Source of the DNA: Ignavibacteriales bacterium
Lineage (GTDB): Bacteria; Bacteroidota; Ignavibacteria; Ignavibacteriales; Ignavibacteriaceae
NCBI GenBank assembly: GCA_016714125.1
Contig: JADJNX010000012.1
Coordinates: 30,829 to 94,828, forward strand
Direction: 5' to 3'
DNA: 64,000 nucleotides
Under the pieces are notes generated by a model, which was not told the origin of the DNA, searched no databases, and saw only the letters and a program-made list of their open reading frames with translations. The position numbers and the translations under genes are program-made. Numbering within the stretch: the first letter of the stretch is position 1; every line of letters begins with the position of its first letter. Positions 46,878 to 56,112 of the stretch are shown in pieces.

Positions 46878-48044
46878 CTATTTGTCCAGTATAAAAATTT
46901 CGTATCCCGAAGGAGCGATTTTCACTTTTATCTGGTTCTTCTCCAATATTATTCTCTCTTTGGTCAGAGGATTCTCGGCGTATCCCACTTCATAATATTC
47001 AGGGATATCCACGGTAACCACTTCCTCTTTTTCCGATTTGTTGAGCAACACAAGAATTCTCTCATTTGCATCAGACCTGATATATCCAAGCTGATTGTGG
47101 CTTGCGAGCACTGTAAGTACATCACCATATCTGAGAGCTGAGTGTTTTTTGCGGAGATTAATCAGTTTTGTAACTTCATCAAGAGTTTTTTGTTCGTTAC
47201 GGGTTAATTTATCTCCAAAATACATCATTCTTCTATTGTCAGGGTCAGATGCACCTGTCATTCCAAACTCGGAACCGTAATAAATTACAGGAAGTCCGGG
47301 AATCGTAAGCATATAAGCATAATAAAGTTTTAGTTTGTCAAAACTTGTGAGTTTATCAACAGTTGGAGGATTATTCCAACCGATTTCTGATGCTCTTCCA
47401 TCATTTATTGCAAGGTCACCATCTGCATAAGCCATGTAACGGATTTTGTCGTGACTGTCCATGATATTGCCCATAACATGAAGTGGCCCATAAACCTCAG
47501 CGGTTTTTTCCATTTCTGTTGCAATCAGTTCAAGGGAGGCATTTTTGTCGATAAATGCAACAATCGCCACATCAAAAAGATTAAAATTGAACTGTGCGTT
47601 TAACTGTCCATTGTTGACATAGGAACTGATCATTGCATAGTCACCAAAGGTTTCGCCGATCTGATACACTTCAATATCGCGTTTTCCGGTGAAATGTTTT
47701 TTGATCTTTGCAGTGAGTACACGCCAGAATTCATTAGGCACATGTTTTACAGCATCGTGTCTAAATCCGTCTGCACCTGTTTGCTCAAGCCACCAGATTG
47801 CATTTTCAGTCATTGCTTTAAGGGCAGCTTTCGATTTTGTGAAATCGAATGAAGGGATATATGGTTCAAACCATGTTGTAAGGCGGTATTCGTCCCATAA
47901 TCTAAGGTTTTTTCTGCCATCCGGGAGGTCCAAGGTACCAAACCATTCGGGATGTTTTTTCCACCAGGGATGTTCCTGATGAACATGATGGGATACAAAA
48001 TCGAGAAGAATCTTGATCCCTTTTTTTGTGGGCGGTATTAACAA
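46878..48044 (-). CDS. secreted alpha-amylase, catalytic C-terminal part (frame broken)
   Basis: This 388-aa frame continues the GH13 barrel begun in the upstream frame. After KGIKILLDFVSHHVHQ (conserved region I) come GADGFRHDAVKHV (nucleophile Asp), QIGETFGDY (acid Glu), NIMDSHDKIR (third Asp) and YYGSEFGMTGASDPDNRR, then a C-terminal beta domain. Deleting one A from the A7 run (T7 at 48021-48027) joins it to the N-terminal frame and gives about 799 aa. It cleaves alpha-1,4 glucans. Confidence 0.82.
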   Translation of the reverse strand: MLIPPTKKGIKILLDFVSHHVHQEHPWWKKHPEWFGTLDLPDGRKNLRLWDEYRLTTWFEPYIPSFDFTKSKAALKAMTENAIWWLEQTGADGFRHDAVKHVPNEFWRVLTAKIKKHFTGKRDIEVYQIGETFGDYAMISSYVNNGQLNAQFNFNLFDVAIVAFIDKNASLELIATEMEKTAEVYGPLHVMGNIMDSHDKIRYMAYADGDLAINDGRASEIGWNNPPTVDKLTSFDKLKLYYAYMLTIPGLPVIYYGSEFGMTGASDPDNRRMMYFGDKLTRNEQKTLDEVTKLINLRKKHSALRYGDVLTVLASHNQLGYIRSDANERILVLLNKSEKEEVVTVDIPEYYEVGYAENPLTKERIILEKNQIKVKIAPSGYEIFILDK

Positions 48045-49275
48045 GTTCTTTCATCTTTTTCATGGTACAAAACTGCTCTTCAACTTTTGTATCGCTGATT
48101 GGCCAGTAGCCATGGTAACCAGTGTACCACCGGTTTGGTGAAGGATATTCTCTGTAGGCGGTGTTTGGATTATCGTTTATAGGTGAAATCCAGATTGTAT
48201 TGATGCCAAGTTTCTCAAAATAACCATCGTTCATCTTGTCGATAATTCCCTGGAAATCGCCACCATTATAGTTTGCAGGAGGGAACACTGAATCCCGAAC
48301 GAGGGGTTTGTTTATCGATTTGTCACCATCTTTAAATCTGTCGATCATAATCGAATAGATTATTCCATCGTACCAGTTAAATTTTCCACTGCCGGCGGGT
48401 TTTCCATCCTGAATGAAAATATACTGCCAGTTGGATTTTTGTCCGTTTTGCGTAACGGCAACCCTTAACAGTTTATTCCCCTTCATCCCCCATCTTTCAA
48501 GATTCAGGGTGATTCTGTTGTTTTCCACCTTTATCTGACTTTCGGGAACAAGCTCATTGTCGAGAAGAACAGTTACATTCTCCTTCATAATGAGAGCTGC
48601 CTGTCCCTGGTTTTCATAAAAGAAGTGGTAGAGCATGTAGGATTTTGTTTCTTTCACACCTGTGTTGTGGAGAAAAACTTTGTTTTTGAACGGTTTTTCT
48701 ATGATAATAACGGAATTGTAAGCTCCCATCCCGTTTGGAACAGAATCTTTGTTTGCATAATCTACAATTTCTTCACCGTCACCATAAAATTTATACTCAT
48801 ATCTTCCCGGTTCAATTGGCACATCAATCTCGTAGGTGCCGTCGCTATTTTTATCGGTCATCGGAGTATATTGCCGGCTCCAACCGTTAAACTGACCAAT
48901 CACTGTAAGATATTTGTATGGTTTTGTTGGTTTGAAAGTGAAGGTATGGTACCTGACTTTCCCAACAACCACAGGAATCTGATAGGTTGTTTTGCCATAC
49001 TCAAAAGCGAGCAGGGTAATCCCTTCAAAATCATTTTTTGAGGTAAGTCTAAGCAAACTGTCCCGATAGCCAAATGAGACTTCGAGATTTTTGTTTGGTA
49101 AAAATTTAATTTTATAGTCTGCAGCATAATAGAGATCAGATATCTTAAAATCAGCCGTTTGACCTGCAACAAGTCTTACTGGATGAATAATATCGATGAT
49201 CTTTTGGGTATAAACATAACCACTCATCATGACCACAAAAACCAATGCCAATGTCATATTTTTTATTATTTTCAC
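47902..49275 (-). CDS. secreted alpha-amylase, N-terminal part (frame broken)
   Basis: I start at GTG 49275, preceded by a strong GGAGGA site; the open frame extends further upstream without coding features. A signal peptide (MTLALVFVVMMSGYVYTQ) comes first. Beta-sandwich domains follow, including a CBM48/AMPK-type starch-binding domain (KYLTVIGQFNGWSRQYTPM, YEYKFYGDG). The start of the GH13 barrel is WYDGIIYSIMIDRFKDGD, GGDFQGIIDKMNDGY, LGINTIWISPI. The last 45 or so codons (from about 48027 down) are out of frame. The signal peptide places this enzyme outside the cytoplasm, unlike GlgX. Confidence 0.8.
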   Translation of the reverse strand: MKIIKNMTLALVFVVMMSGYVYTQKIIDIIHPVRLVAGQTADFKISDLYYAADYKIKFLPNKNLEVSFGYRDSLLRLTSKNDFEGITLLAFEYGKTTYQIPVVVGKVRYHTFTFKPTKPYKYLTVIGQFNGWSRQYTPMTDKNSDGTYEIDVPIEPGRYEYKFYGDGEEIVDYANKDSVPNGMGAYNSVIIIEKPFKNKVFLHNTGVKETKSYMLYHFFYENQGQAALIMKENVTVLLDNELVPESQIKVENNRITLNLERWGMKGNKLLRVAVTQNGQKSNWQYIFIQDGKPAGSGKFNWYDGIIYSIMIDRFKDGDKSINKPLVRDSVFPPANYNGGDFQGIIDKMNDGYFEKLGINTIWISPINDNPNTAYREYPSPNRWYTGYHGYWPISDTKVEEQFCTMKKMKELVNTAHKKRDQDSSRFCIPSCSSGTSLVEKTSRMVWYLGPPGWQKKP

Positions 49276-49379
49276 GATTCCTCCGGGAAAAATAGATGTC
49301 GGGGAAAAAATTAATTTTGCTGTTGTTAAAATACGGTAGAATGGTGAATTAAACGAAAAAGAAGCGGAGGAGCGAAGTA

Positions 49380-49520
49380 ATAAACCACAGAGCACGCAGA
49401 GCGCACAGAGGAGGTTATGAGTTGAACCGCAGAGAGCCCAAAGAACGCAAAGGGTGGAATTATAAAATCCATCCGTGAAAATCTGTGTTAAATCCGTGGA
49501 ATCTGTGTTACTATCCCTCT
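49380..49520. repeat. CACAGAG and CCGTGGAATCTGTG dispersed repeats
   Basis: The 261-nt spacer upstream of the amylase has no gene. It holds imperfect CACAGAG-type heptamers (CCACAGAGCACGCAGAGCGC, then CCGCAGAGAGCCC), followed by AATCCGTGGAATCTGTGTTA. The latter also occurs after rlmD (38505-38523) and, degenerate, at 60365-60445. The whole looks like a short intergenic repeat family. Confidence 0.6.
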
Positions 49521-49536
49521 TCGGACAATCAATACA

Positions 49537-51558
49537 TCATTTCAAGAGATTATATATCTCCTCCTGCGAGTTGTGGGTTCTGGTTGATTTTGATTTACGG
49601 TAGGGGTTGTTTTGGGATTTGTTGATGACACGGGATTGAAGATTGTCTTTCAACTGGGATTTCAGGATTTGCATAATTGTGGTGCGGGAAGCAAAATCTT
49701 CGATGGGAAAAACCACTTCAATTCGTCGGTAGATGTTTCTGCCCATTAAATCAGCGGAACCAAGCCAGATCCCTGCATCACCACCATTATGAAAATAAAA
49801 CACCCTCGGATGTTCGAGGAATTTTCCAACGATGCTAAAAACTTTAATGTTTTCACTTTGATCTTTTACTCCGGGGATTAGACAACAAATCGCCCTCACA
49901 ATCAGGTAGATCTTTACTCCCGCATTGGATGCCTGATAGAGTTTTTCGATCACACTTTTCTCTTCAAGATTGTTGACCTTGATGATTATAATTCCCTTTT
50001 TGCCCTCATTTGCAGCTTTTATTTCACGGTCGATGTTGCCATAAAACCATTCAAGGAAGTTAACCGAAGGGACAATAAGTTTATTCAATTTTTCAATTGG
50101 TACAAAATTTAAGAGGTAATCAAAAACTTTTTTCATGTCTGATGTGATGGCAGGATCGGAGGTAAAATATCCAAAATCGGTGTAAATTTTTGCTGTTTTT
50201 TCGTTAAAATTTCCGGTAGCCAAATAACCGTAATGTTCGACCCGGCCATCAACCACTCGCTCAACGAGACAAATTTTTGAGTGCACTTTTATTCCGGGGA
50301 TGCTGTAGTGAACTACAACTCCGGCCTCTTTAAGTTCACCCGACACATCGATATTTGATTCTTCATCAAACCGGGCTTTTAACTCAACAAAAACAGTTAC
50401 TTCCTTCCCGTTTTTTGAGGCATTACAAAGAGCTTCAACGATCTTTGAGTTGGATGCCACCCGATAAAAAGTGATTTTAATACACCTGACATCGGGGTCG
50501 GTCGCCGCCTGATTAAGGAAATCTGTCACTACTGAGTAGTCATGATATGGATAATAAAAGAGCCGGTTTTCCGATTTCATCACTTTAAAGTAGTCGGCTA
50601 TCCCCGATTTAATCTGTGACATCGCAGGAGATTCAAGAAGAGGGGAAAGGGGATTGGGAAATCCAAAAAAGTCGCTGAAATTATGATATCTTCCACCGGG
50701 GATCATATCCTCTTTTGCCAGACCAATACCTTTTTTGAGAATTTTTAACGAATTTTTTGATAATCTTTTATCAAAAAGGAATCTGGAAGTTAAACCGTTT
50801 TTCCTCTTTTTTAATCCTTTTTTGATCTTTTCAAGCATACTTCCCGAAAACTCATCACCGATATCAAGCTCAGCATCCCTGGTCAGCTTAACCGAATGGA
50901 CACCTCGAATCACAAACCCTTCAAACAGAAGAGGGAGTAAAACCCTGATTAAATCATCAAGAAATATGTAACAATGTTTTCCGTCTGCAACTGAAATATT
51001 GATGAATCTGCCAAATTTTTCAACGGGAATTTCAAATATGGAATAGGAAAGAGTTTCTTTCTCATCCCGTGAGACAAGTTCAACAAAGTGGTAGAGAGCC
51101 TTGTTTTTCAGGAACAGATTAATTTTACCCGGCTCAAATATGCTTGGGGTAATCTCAGGTAAAATCTCACTGCTTAACTCCGTGAGAATGTAGTCAATTT
51201 GGGCAGGGGAGAGGTTATTCTCGTCAAGAATAAAAATGTTGTTACGGTTTAAAGAGGGGATTATCTGTTTTCGGTAAATTTCACCAAATTCTTCCTGATA
51301 TCTGTTTACTCTCCTTTTGATTTTTAAGAGAAGTTCAGAAGTCTCCATCCCCTGTTTCTTTTTCCCCGAGTCTTTCCGCATAACAGCCCGAAGTGATCCA
51401 ACCCGAACACGGAAAAATTCATCAAGATTTGAGGAGAAGATTGCAAGAAATTTTATGCGGTCATAAAGTGGAACGGAGAGGTCTTTAGCTTCCTGCAAAA
51501 CCCGGTAATTAAATGAAAGCCAACTGAGTTCCCGATTAAAAAAAGTGAATCTTGACAT
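49537..51558 (-). CDS. ppk1: polyphosphate kinase 1
   Basis: The 673-aa protein has the N-terminal domain FFNRELSWLSFNYRVL and FSSNLDEFFRVRVG, the catalytic D domains with RCIKITFYRVASNSKIVEAL, VFVELKARFDEESNI, and the autophosphorylated histidine H426 in GIKVHSKICLV. LATGNFNEKTAKIYTDFGYF and SADLMGRNIYRRIEV follow. It makes polyphosphate from ATP reversibly at the inner membrane. Its ATG overlaps the sixA-like stop (TAATG), and an HD/PycTM gene precedes that, forming a three-gene operon. Confidence 0.95.
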   Translation of the reverse strand: MSRFTFFNRELSWLSFNYRVLQEAKDLSVPLYDRIKFLAIFSSNLDEFFRVRVGSLRAVMRKDSGKKKQGMETSELLLKIKRRVNRYQEEFGEIYRKQIIPSLNRNNIFILDENNLSPAQIDYILTELSSEILPEITPSIFEPGKINLFLKNKALYHFVELVSRDEKETLSYSIFEIPVEKFGRFINISVADGKHCYIFLDDLIRVLLPLLFEGFVIRGVHSVKLTRDAELDIGDEFSGSMLEKIKKGLKKRKNGLTSRFLFDKRLSKNSLKILKKGIGLAKEDMIPGGRYHNFSDFFGFPNPLSPLLESPAMSQIKSGIADYFKVMKSENRLFYYPYHDYSVVTDFLNQAATDPDVRCIKITFYRVASNSKIVEALCNASKNGKEVTVFVELKARFDEESNIDVSGELKEAGVVVHYSIPGIKVHSKICLVERVVDGRVEHYGYLATGNFNEKTAKIYTDFGYFTSDPAITSDMKKVFDYLLNFVPIEKLNKLIVPSVNFLEWFYGNIDREIKAANEGKKGIIIIKVNNLEEKSVIEKLYQASNAGVKIYLIVRAICCLIPGVKDQSENIKVFSIVGKFLEHPRVFYFHNGGDAGIWLGSADLMGRNIYRRIEVVFPIEDFASRTTIMQILKSQLKDNLQSRVINKSQNNPYRKSKSTRTHNSQEEIYNLLK

Positions 51559-52056
51559 TAAAGCACTTCTTTTGGAACCAGGAATTTTTCAAGTAAACAT
51601 TTTCCACTGGCGAGTTTATTCCATTCACCCTCAAATCGAAGTTCCACAACTCCACACGTGGGGATATTGGCAACATAATTGTTCCCACCCGTTAGACGGT
51701 TCAGGAGTTCCGTAATTCCGGGGTTGTGAGCTACTATCATTACACTGTCATATTCAGGAGGTGTATCTTTTGATGAGCAGAAAAATCTCCTGAGCGGATG
51801 CCAGGTAAAGTTCTTTTTCATAAACCAGTTTTTGAGGTTTAATCCCAATTTCCGCTGTTACGAGTTCAGCCGTGGTTTTTGCTCTCATGGCGGTGCTGGT
51901 GATAACCAGAGCGGGGATCATTCCTTTTGCTTTGAGGAGTTTTCCCATGGCAGGAGCGTTACTTAGTCCCCTTTTGTTGAGAGGTCTGTCAAAATCATGG
52001 ATGGAGGGATCAGCCCAATCAGATTTTGCGTGACGAAGAAGGTAAATTGTTTTCAT
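51558..52056 (-). CDS. sixA: SixA-like phosphohistidine phosphatase (frame broken)
   Basis: The first frame gives YLLRHAKSDW (H9 phospho-acceptor), DFDRPLNKRG and ITSTAMRAKTTAE, then stops. The other frame continues from KDTPPEYDSVMIVAHNPGI (second His) to KEVL at 51558. Removing one A from the A4 run (T4 at 51768-51771) rejoins them into about 165 aa, the normal SixA length. SixA removes phosphate from phosphohistidine, for example on PtsP-type proteins. It starts 12 nt after the HD/PycTM gene and overlaps ppk1, so the operon links phosphate-transfer functions. Confidence 0.85.
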
Positions 52057-52068
52057 GGAACCTGTTTT

Positions 52069-53346
52069 TTAAGCTAAAATAACAGCGGCGATAAAGGAGA
52101 GGACTGATATCAAAAGTCCAATCCCAAAAACATCATAAGAATAACGAAGGAACATATATTTTCTTTCAAGCACTACCCCAAGATAATAGACATCCCTGAT
52201 CATACTTCCGTAGAGATATTCGGCATCCATCATCAGCCTTTCCATTCCAAATGTGTAGTCATCAAGGCTCATGTTGTAAAAATTCCCAAAAAAGAGGAGG
52301 TTTCCCCTTTTGTTTTCGATGTCTTCTCTTGAAACTACCCCTTTTGAGATGTTGGGACGGCTGCTCATAATGGCAAACCCCAACGAGATCATACAAACCG
52401 ACAGGATAATTATTGTTGGTGCGGTAAGATGAGGGAACGCAGCAAGCCTTCCAACCAAAGTGCTGATTAAAATGGAGATAAGAATGGAATTAACAGAGAT
52501 CATCATATTCGCTTTTCTGTCAGCATTGGCACTTAAATCAATATGAACTCTTGTGAGATTTCTGAAGAGGGTTTCAACACCCCGGGTGGTACTTTTACCA
52601 TTCAGTTTAAGTTGTTTTTTAGCGGTTTCCCGTTCATTTTCACCAAAACTTGAAAGAATTTTATCAGCCACTCCCGCAATCCCCTTCTCTTCGGGCCGAT
52701 TCTGAATTGCCTCTGCGGCTTCTGTAAGTTTTTCGATCACGGTGGATTCATTTAATTCTTTCAGCTTTTGAATCTGTTTTTGCAGATTTTGAGCTTTTCT
52801 GGGACCAAATTTTTCTCTGGCATATTGAGTGTAAAAGTTGTGGTTTGTGAGGAATTCGATATTTCCTTTGGCCCACTCGGTATCGGAGATTTTTTCATTG
52901 TGAATCAGCTCCAGTTCCTCTCTCAGGAGATTGGACCTTGTTCTAAATCCCTTTTGCCCCAACTGAAGGAGATCGGCATCAGCTACGATGGCTTCGAGTT
53001 GATTTGCCGGGGTTGCCCCCTTTTTTGTAACAAGAATTAAAGCAAGAATCCGTCTGACCCGATCGGCATCGATACCTTCATTTGTAAAAAACTCAGAAGC
53101 AATTTTACAACTCTCCTCTTCATGACCCAAAACGGTTTTGGTATATCCCGTGTCATGGAAAAGTGTTGCGAGTATCGCATTTTCTGCGTCCTCACCAATA
53201 ACTCCACAATTTTCGCAAAGCAATCTGCAATTTGCAGAGACACTTAATGTATGTGCGAGATCGTGATACCTGTAGATGGGATCAAGTTGATTTGTTAATA
53301 AATTTCTTACAAAAGCTTCAGCTTTGAAAAGTAAATTGTTATCCAT
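52069..53346 (-). CDS. HD-domain protein fused to a Pycsar-effector-type transmembrane domain
   Basis: The 425-aa protein has an N-terminal HD phosphohydrolase domain (about 10-190) with H32 in DLAHTLSVSA, H64-D65 in LFHDTGY and a later Asp in VADADLLQLG. A helical linker (about 190-265) follows. The C-terminal domain (about 270-425) has ANADRKANMMISVNSILIS and four TM helices, matching the PycTM effector domain that in Pycsar immunity is activated by cyclic pyrimidine nucleotides. No cyclase gene is adjacent. HD-PycTM fusions are common in Bacteroidota-type genomes and their role is not well defined. A membrane-linked nucleotide hydrolase or effector is inferred. Confidence 0.8.
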   Translation of the reverse strand: MDNNLLFKAEAFVRNLLTNQLDPIYRYHDLAHTLSVSANCRLLCENCGVIGEDAENAILATLFHDTGYTKTVLGHEEESCKIASEFFTNEGIDADRVRRILALILVTKKGATPANQLEAIVADADLLQLGQKGFRTRSNLLREELELIHNEKISDTEWAKGNIEFLTNHNFYTQYAREKFGPRKAQNLQKQIQKLKELNESTVIEKLTEAAEAIQNRPEEKGIAGVADKILSSFGENERETAKKQLKLNGKSTTRGVETLFRNLTRVHIDLSANADRKANMMISVNSILISILISTLVGRLAAFPHLTAPTIIILSVCMISLGFAIMSSRPNISKGVVSREDIENKRGNLLFFGNFYNMSLDDYTFGMERLMMDAEYLYGSMIRDVYYLGVVLERKYMFLRYSYDVFGIGLLISVLSFIAAVILA

Positions 53347-53443
53347 GTTTTAATCCAGTTAATGCAATAATCCTGTTAATGCAGTAATCCAATAATCCAA
53401 TAATCCAATAATTTTAAGTACAATAATACGATTTTACGACAAT
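53347..53443. repeat. AATCCAAT octamer repeat
   Basis: AATCCAAT recurs three to four times in tandem (about 53386-53412) between the HD/PycTM gene and the cyclopropane synthase tail. Nothing else is visible. Confidence 0.55.
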
Positions 53444-54214
53444 TCAATGAACGAGAAAAGAAGTTAATTTATCCACTCTGCGAGAGGTTAATACCACCTT
53501 TTCAAGAGGTGGATAGTTTCCTTTTCCTTCGGTGTTCCTTAGGACAAAATGGTAGAGATTAATTAAATTTGAATGAAATCCATAAGCCATAAGTGCCATA
53601 CTGAGGCGATAAACACGATACATGACCTCCCCCGATATTTGAACAATAGCCTGATGATTCTTCTCAATATTGTCTAACCAGTGGCGTGCTGTTAATTCAT
53701 AATGTTGTCTAAAATCTTCAACATCATAAACTTCAAATCCGGCTTTTCCGCTATTTTAAGGTACTCACCAATTGGAGAAAGGTCATAATCGGGCATAAAA
53801 TATTTGGGAGCAAAAACGGGACCTTTATACTCCCCTTTTGCTGCATTATTTGTAACCCCCAATTGAAATGATAGTCCGCCGGGTTTTAACAAATCCTTGA
53901 TTGTTTGGAAATATTCCGGAAGCGAATTATATCCGATATGGTGTAGCATCTCAACCGAGGAGATTTTATCAAATTTTGTGTCTTTAATTGACCGTACATC
54001 TTTTAACTCCACACGGCACTTATCCCTGATACCCAATTCTGTAATTCTTTTATTTGCCCAGTCAGCCTGATTTTTACTCAGGGTAACACCAAGTGCGGTT
54101 ACTCCATAGTTTTGAGCGGCATAAATTACAAGGGCACCCCAACCGCAGCCACAATCGAGGAGTGTTTCACCCGGTTTAAGGTCAAGTTTCCTGCAGATAT
54201 AGTCAAGTTTGTCT
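53444..54214 (-). CDS. cfa: cyclopropane-fatty-acyl-phospholipid synthase, catalytic part (frame broken)
   Basis: This part begins with DKLDYICRKLDLKPGE and SAM motif I LLDCGCGWGALVIYAA, then ALGVTLSKNQADWA, SSVEMLHHIGYNSLPEYF and LLKPGGLSFQL, and continues to 53444. A second break in the T4 run 53744-53747 separates the tail (AGFEVYDVEDFRQHYELTAR, ending LTSFLVH). Adding one base at each site gives the full enzyme of about 433 aa. It transfers a methylene group from SAM to unsaturated fatty acyl chains in membrane lipid. It overlaps the P450 gene start region through the N-terminal part. Confidence 0.78.
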
Positions 54215-54743
54215 TTTGTGCATCTTCAAGGGAAGTGTCTTCAGTGGCAAACCGGGCACAGGAATAAACCATTTGAGGATCAAGCCACTGACTGTAAAGC
54301 TCATTTGACATATCATAGTGATATGAGACGGCTTCACTGTCCCTTTCAAGAGAGTTCTTTTGTCCCGATAATTTTTTCGCAAAGTTTTTATCCTTCTTTT
54401 TTGGAGAGGAAGGAAGTGCAGCTATTTTCCCCAAAAGTTGCAGGTTTTTACCTGAGGTTCTTTTTGTCCCGCCAATTTCGTAAGCAGATTCAAACACATT
54501 AAAGAGGTCACCTTCAAGATCAAATTCATCAAAAAAGTAGGCTTCAGTAACATTTAACTCGGTTGGAGGAAGAATTAAATTTTTTAATGCCCCGGGTGAA
54601 TTAAGCACAAGAGTAAACCCCGCCTTTTCAACTCCCGCCGGTTTCCATATTTCCCCGTCCCAAAACCGGACATCAAATCCGTTTTTAAGTTTTTCGGGGA
54701 ACGAAAGGGAGATTACTTCTTTAATTTTCTCTTTTGGTGTCAT
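54126..54743 (-). CDS. cfa: cyclopropane-fatty-acyl-phospholipid synthase, N-terminal part (frame broken)
   Basis: The N-terminal lipid-binding region covers about 1-130 (FDVRFWDGEIW, NLILPPTELNVTEAYFFDEF), then the family motif SYHYDMSNELYSQWLDP and MVYSCARFATEDTSLEDAQ. The frame then fails at the A4 run (T4 at 54214-54217); one more A restores the Rossmann domain encoded in the adjacent frame. Its start lies 22 nt inside the 3' end of the P450 gene, so the two are co-expressed. Confidence 0.78.
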   Translation of the reverse strand: MTPKEKIKEVISLSFPEKLKNGFDVRFWDGEIWKPAGVEKAGFTLVLNSPGALKNLILPPTELNVTEAYFFDEFDLEGDLFNVFESAYEIGGTKRTSGKNLQLLGKIAALPSSPKKKDKNFAKKLSGQKNSLERDSEAVSYHYDMSNELYSQWLDPQMVYSCARFATEDTSLEDAQKTNLTISAGNLTLNRVKHSSIVAAVGVPL

Positions 54744-56112
54744 TATTTCTCTTTTCCACTTTGAACCTGAGTCCGTTTTTGGCTTTCATGATTATCCCGG
54801 GATCAACCTCGGGTGGGTTGTCACCTGTGTAAATAAATTTGTACTCAGGAGTTAACACGGAAAAAATCCTCAACATTTCGAACATGGCAAGTCTTCTTCC
54901 CGTGCAGATGTGAGGCCCCTGACCAAAAGGGATGTAACTAAAATTGTTAACTTCCGGCTGGTCCTCTCCTTCAAAACGGGTGGGATTAAAACTGTCAGGT
55001 TGATCCCAAAACTTTGGAGTTCTGTGCAAAAGATAGGGAGAGATCATCAAATATGACTTTTTAGGGAAAAACAAGCCATCAATCTCTTCATCTTCAATTA
55101 CAATTCTATAAAAAGCCCATGCAGGTGGATAAAGCCTTAAAGCTTCACTGATAACACACCGCAGGTATGGAGTCTCTGGTGCCATGTGAAGTGATGAAGG
55201 AGATGATCCCTGACCCTCCAAATTTCGCTCCGTTAATTCCACAATAATCTTTTCATCAGTACCCGGATTTGTTGAAATCAGGTATTGTGTCCAACTTAGA
55301 CCTTCAGCTACCGTATCAAATCCGGCAAAAAGGAATGTCATAATTTCATCTCTGATCTGGATATCATCCACTTCACCTGCGTTCTTTAGATCTTTCAGAA
55401 TTCCGGTTAACATACCCGGAATTAATTCATTATTCATAACCTGTTTAAAAAAGCCGGCAACAAATTTTTCGAGAGATGACAAAGCGGAAGTGTAATCTGA
55501 AGGAGGAGTATATTTTAATCCAAAAATCGACTTAAATCCCGTCTTTACATTCCTGATTAATTCTCCTCTTATGCTGGTATAAGCCAGAATAGTATCCAGT
55601 TTATGGATTATATCCTCGGCATCAAATTTCAGGTCGGGAGAAAACATCTCTTTAACAAGAATTTTCAACATCAGTACCTTAAACCGCTCCTGAAGATCAA
55701 TTTCTTCCAAATTTTTACAGTAGCCGTTTAGCTCCAGTTTAAAATTTTCACATTCCTCATCAATAATTTTCCCAAAACCGGTATAATATTTGGTGTGAAA
55801 TGCCGGAGTAATATCCTTCTGTTGCCTGCTCCAGAGTTCATGGTCGCTTGTAAAAATCCCCTTGCCTAAAAGAGGATATATCCCCTCTAAAGCTTTTCCT
55901 CTGGGGTAATTTCTGTAGTTGGTTTTTAAGATATGCTGAAGGATCGAAGGATCATTAATCAAAAAAAGGATATATTTCCCAAAGCTAAAAGGGATTACTC
56001 TTTCGCCTGTGGAAACCGTTTTTTGAAGTGTGGTAAGGGGGTTTTTGTATAACTGGGGGAGAATTTTTAGGAATCCTGTGCCTTTATGTCCGGGGAGATC
56101 ATGAATGTTCAT
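54721..56112 (-). CDS. cytochrome P450
   Basis: The 463-aa protein has every P450 landmark: the C-helix region HELWSRQQKDITPAFH, the I-helix FLFAGFDTVAEGLSW (AGxDT), the K-helix ExxR in EALRLYPPAWAF, the PERF-like NPTRFEGED, and the heme loop FGQGPHICTGRR with cysteine C403. It is a soluble-type heme monooxygenase most like bacterial CYP4/CYP102-like fatty-acid hydroxylases, but substrate is not determinable. No redox partner is adjacent. It overlaps the T9SS gene upstream by 4 nt (ATGA) and cfa downstream by 22 nt. P450 plus cyclopropane synthase suggests modification of fatty acyl chains (inference). Confidence 0.9.
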   Translation of the reverse strand: MNIHDLPGHKGTGFLKILPQLYKNPLTTLQKTVSTGERVIPFSFGKYILFLINDPSILQHILKTNYRNYPRGKALEGIYPLLGKGIFTSDHELWSRQQKDITPAFHTKYYTGFGKIIDEECENFKLELNGYCKNLEEIDLQERFKVLMLKILVKEMFSPDLKFDAEDIIHKLDTILAYTSIRGELIRNVKTGFKSIFGLKYTPPSDYTSALSSLEKFVAGFFKQVMNNELIPGMLTGILKDLKNAGEVDDIQIRDEIMTFLFAGFDTVAEGLSWTQYLISTNPGTDEKIIVELTERNLEGQGSSPSSLHMAPETPYLRCVISEALRLYPPAWAFYRIVIEDEEIDGLFFPKKSYLMISPYLLHRTPKFWDQPDSFNPTRFEGEDQPEVNNFSYIPFGQGPHICTGRRLAMFEMLRIFSVLTPEYKFIYTGDNPPEVDPGIIMKAKNGLRFKVEKRNNDTKREN

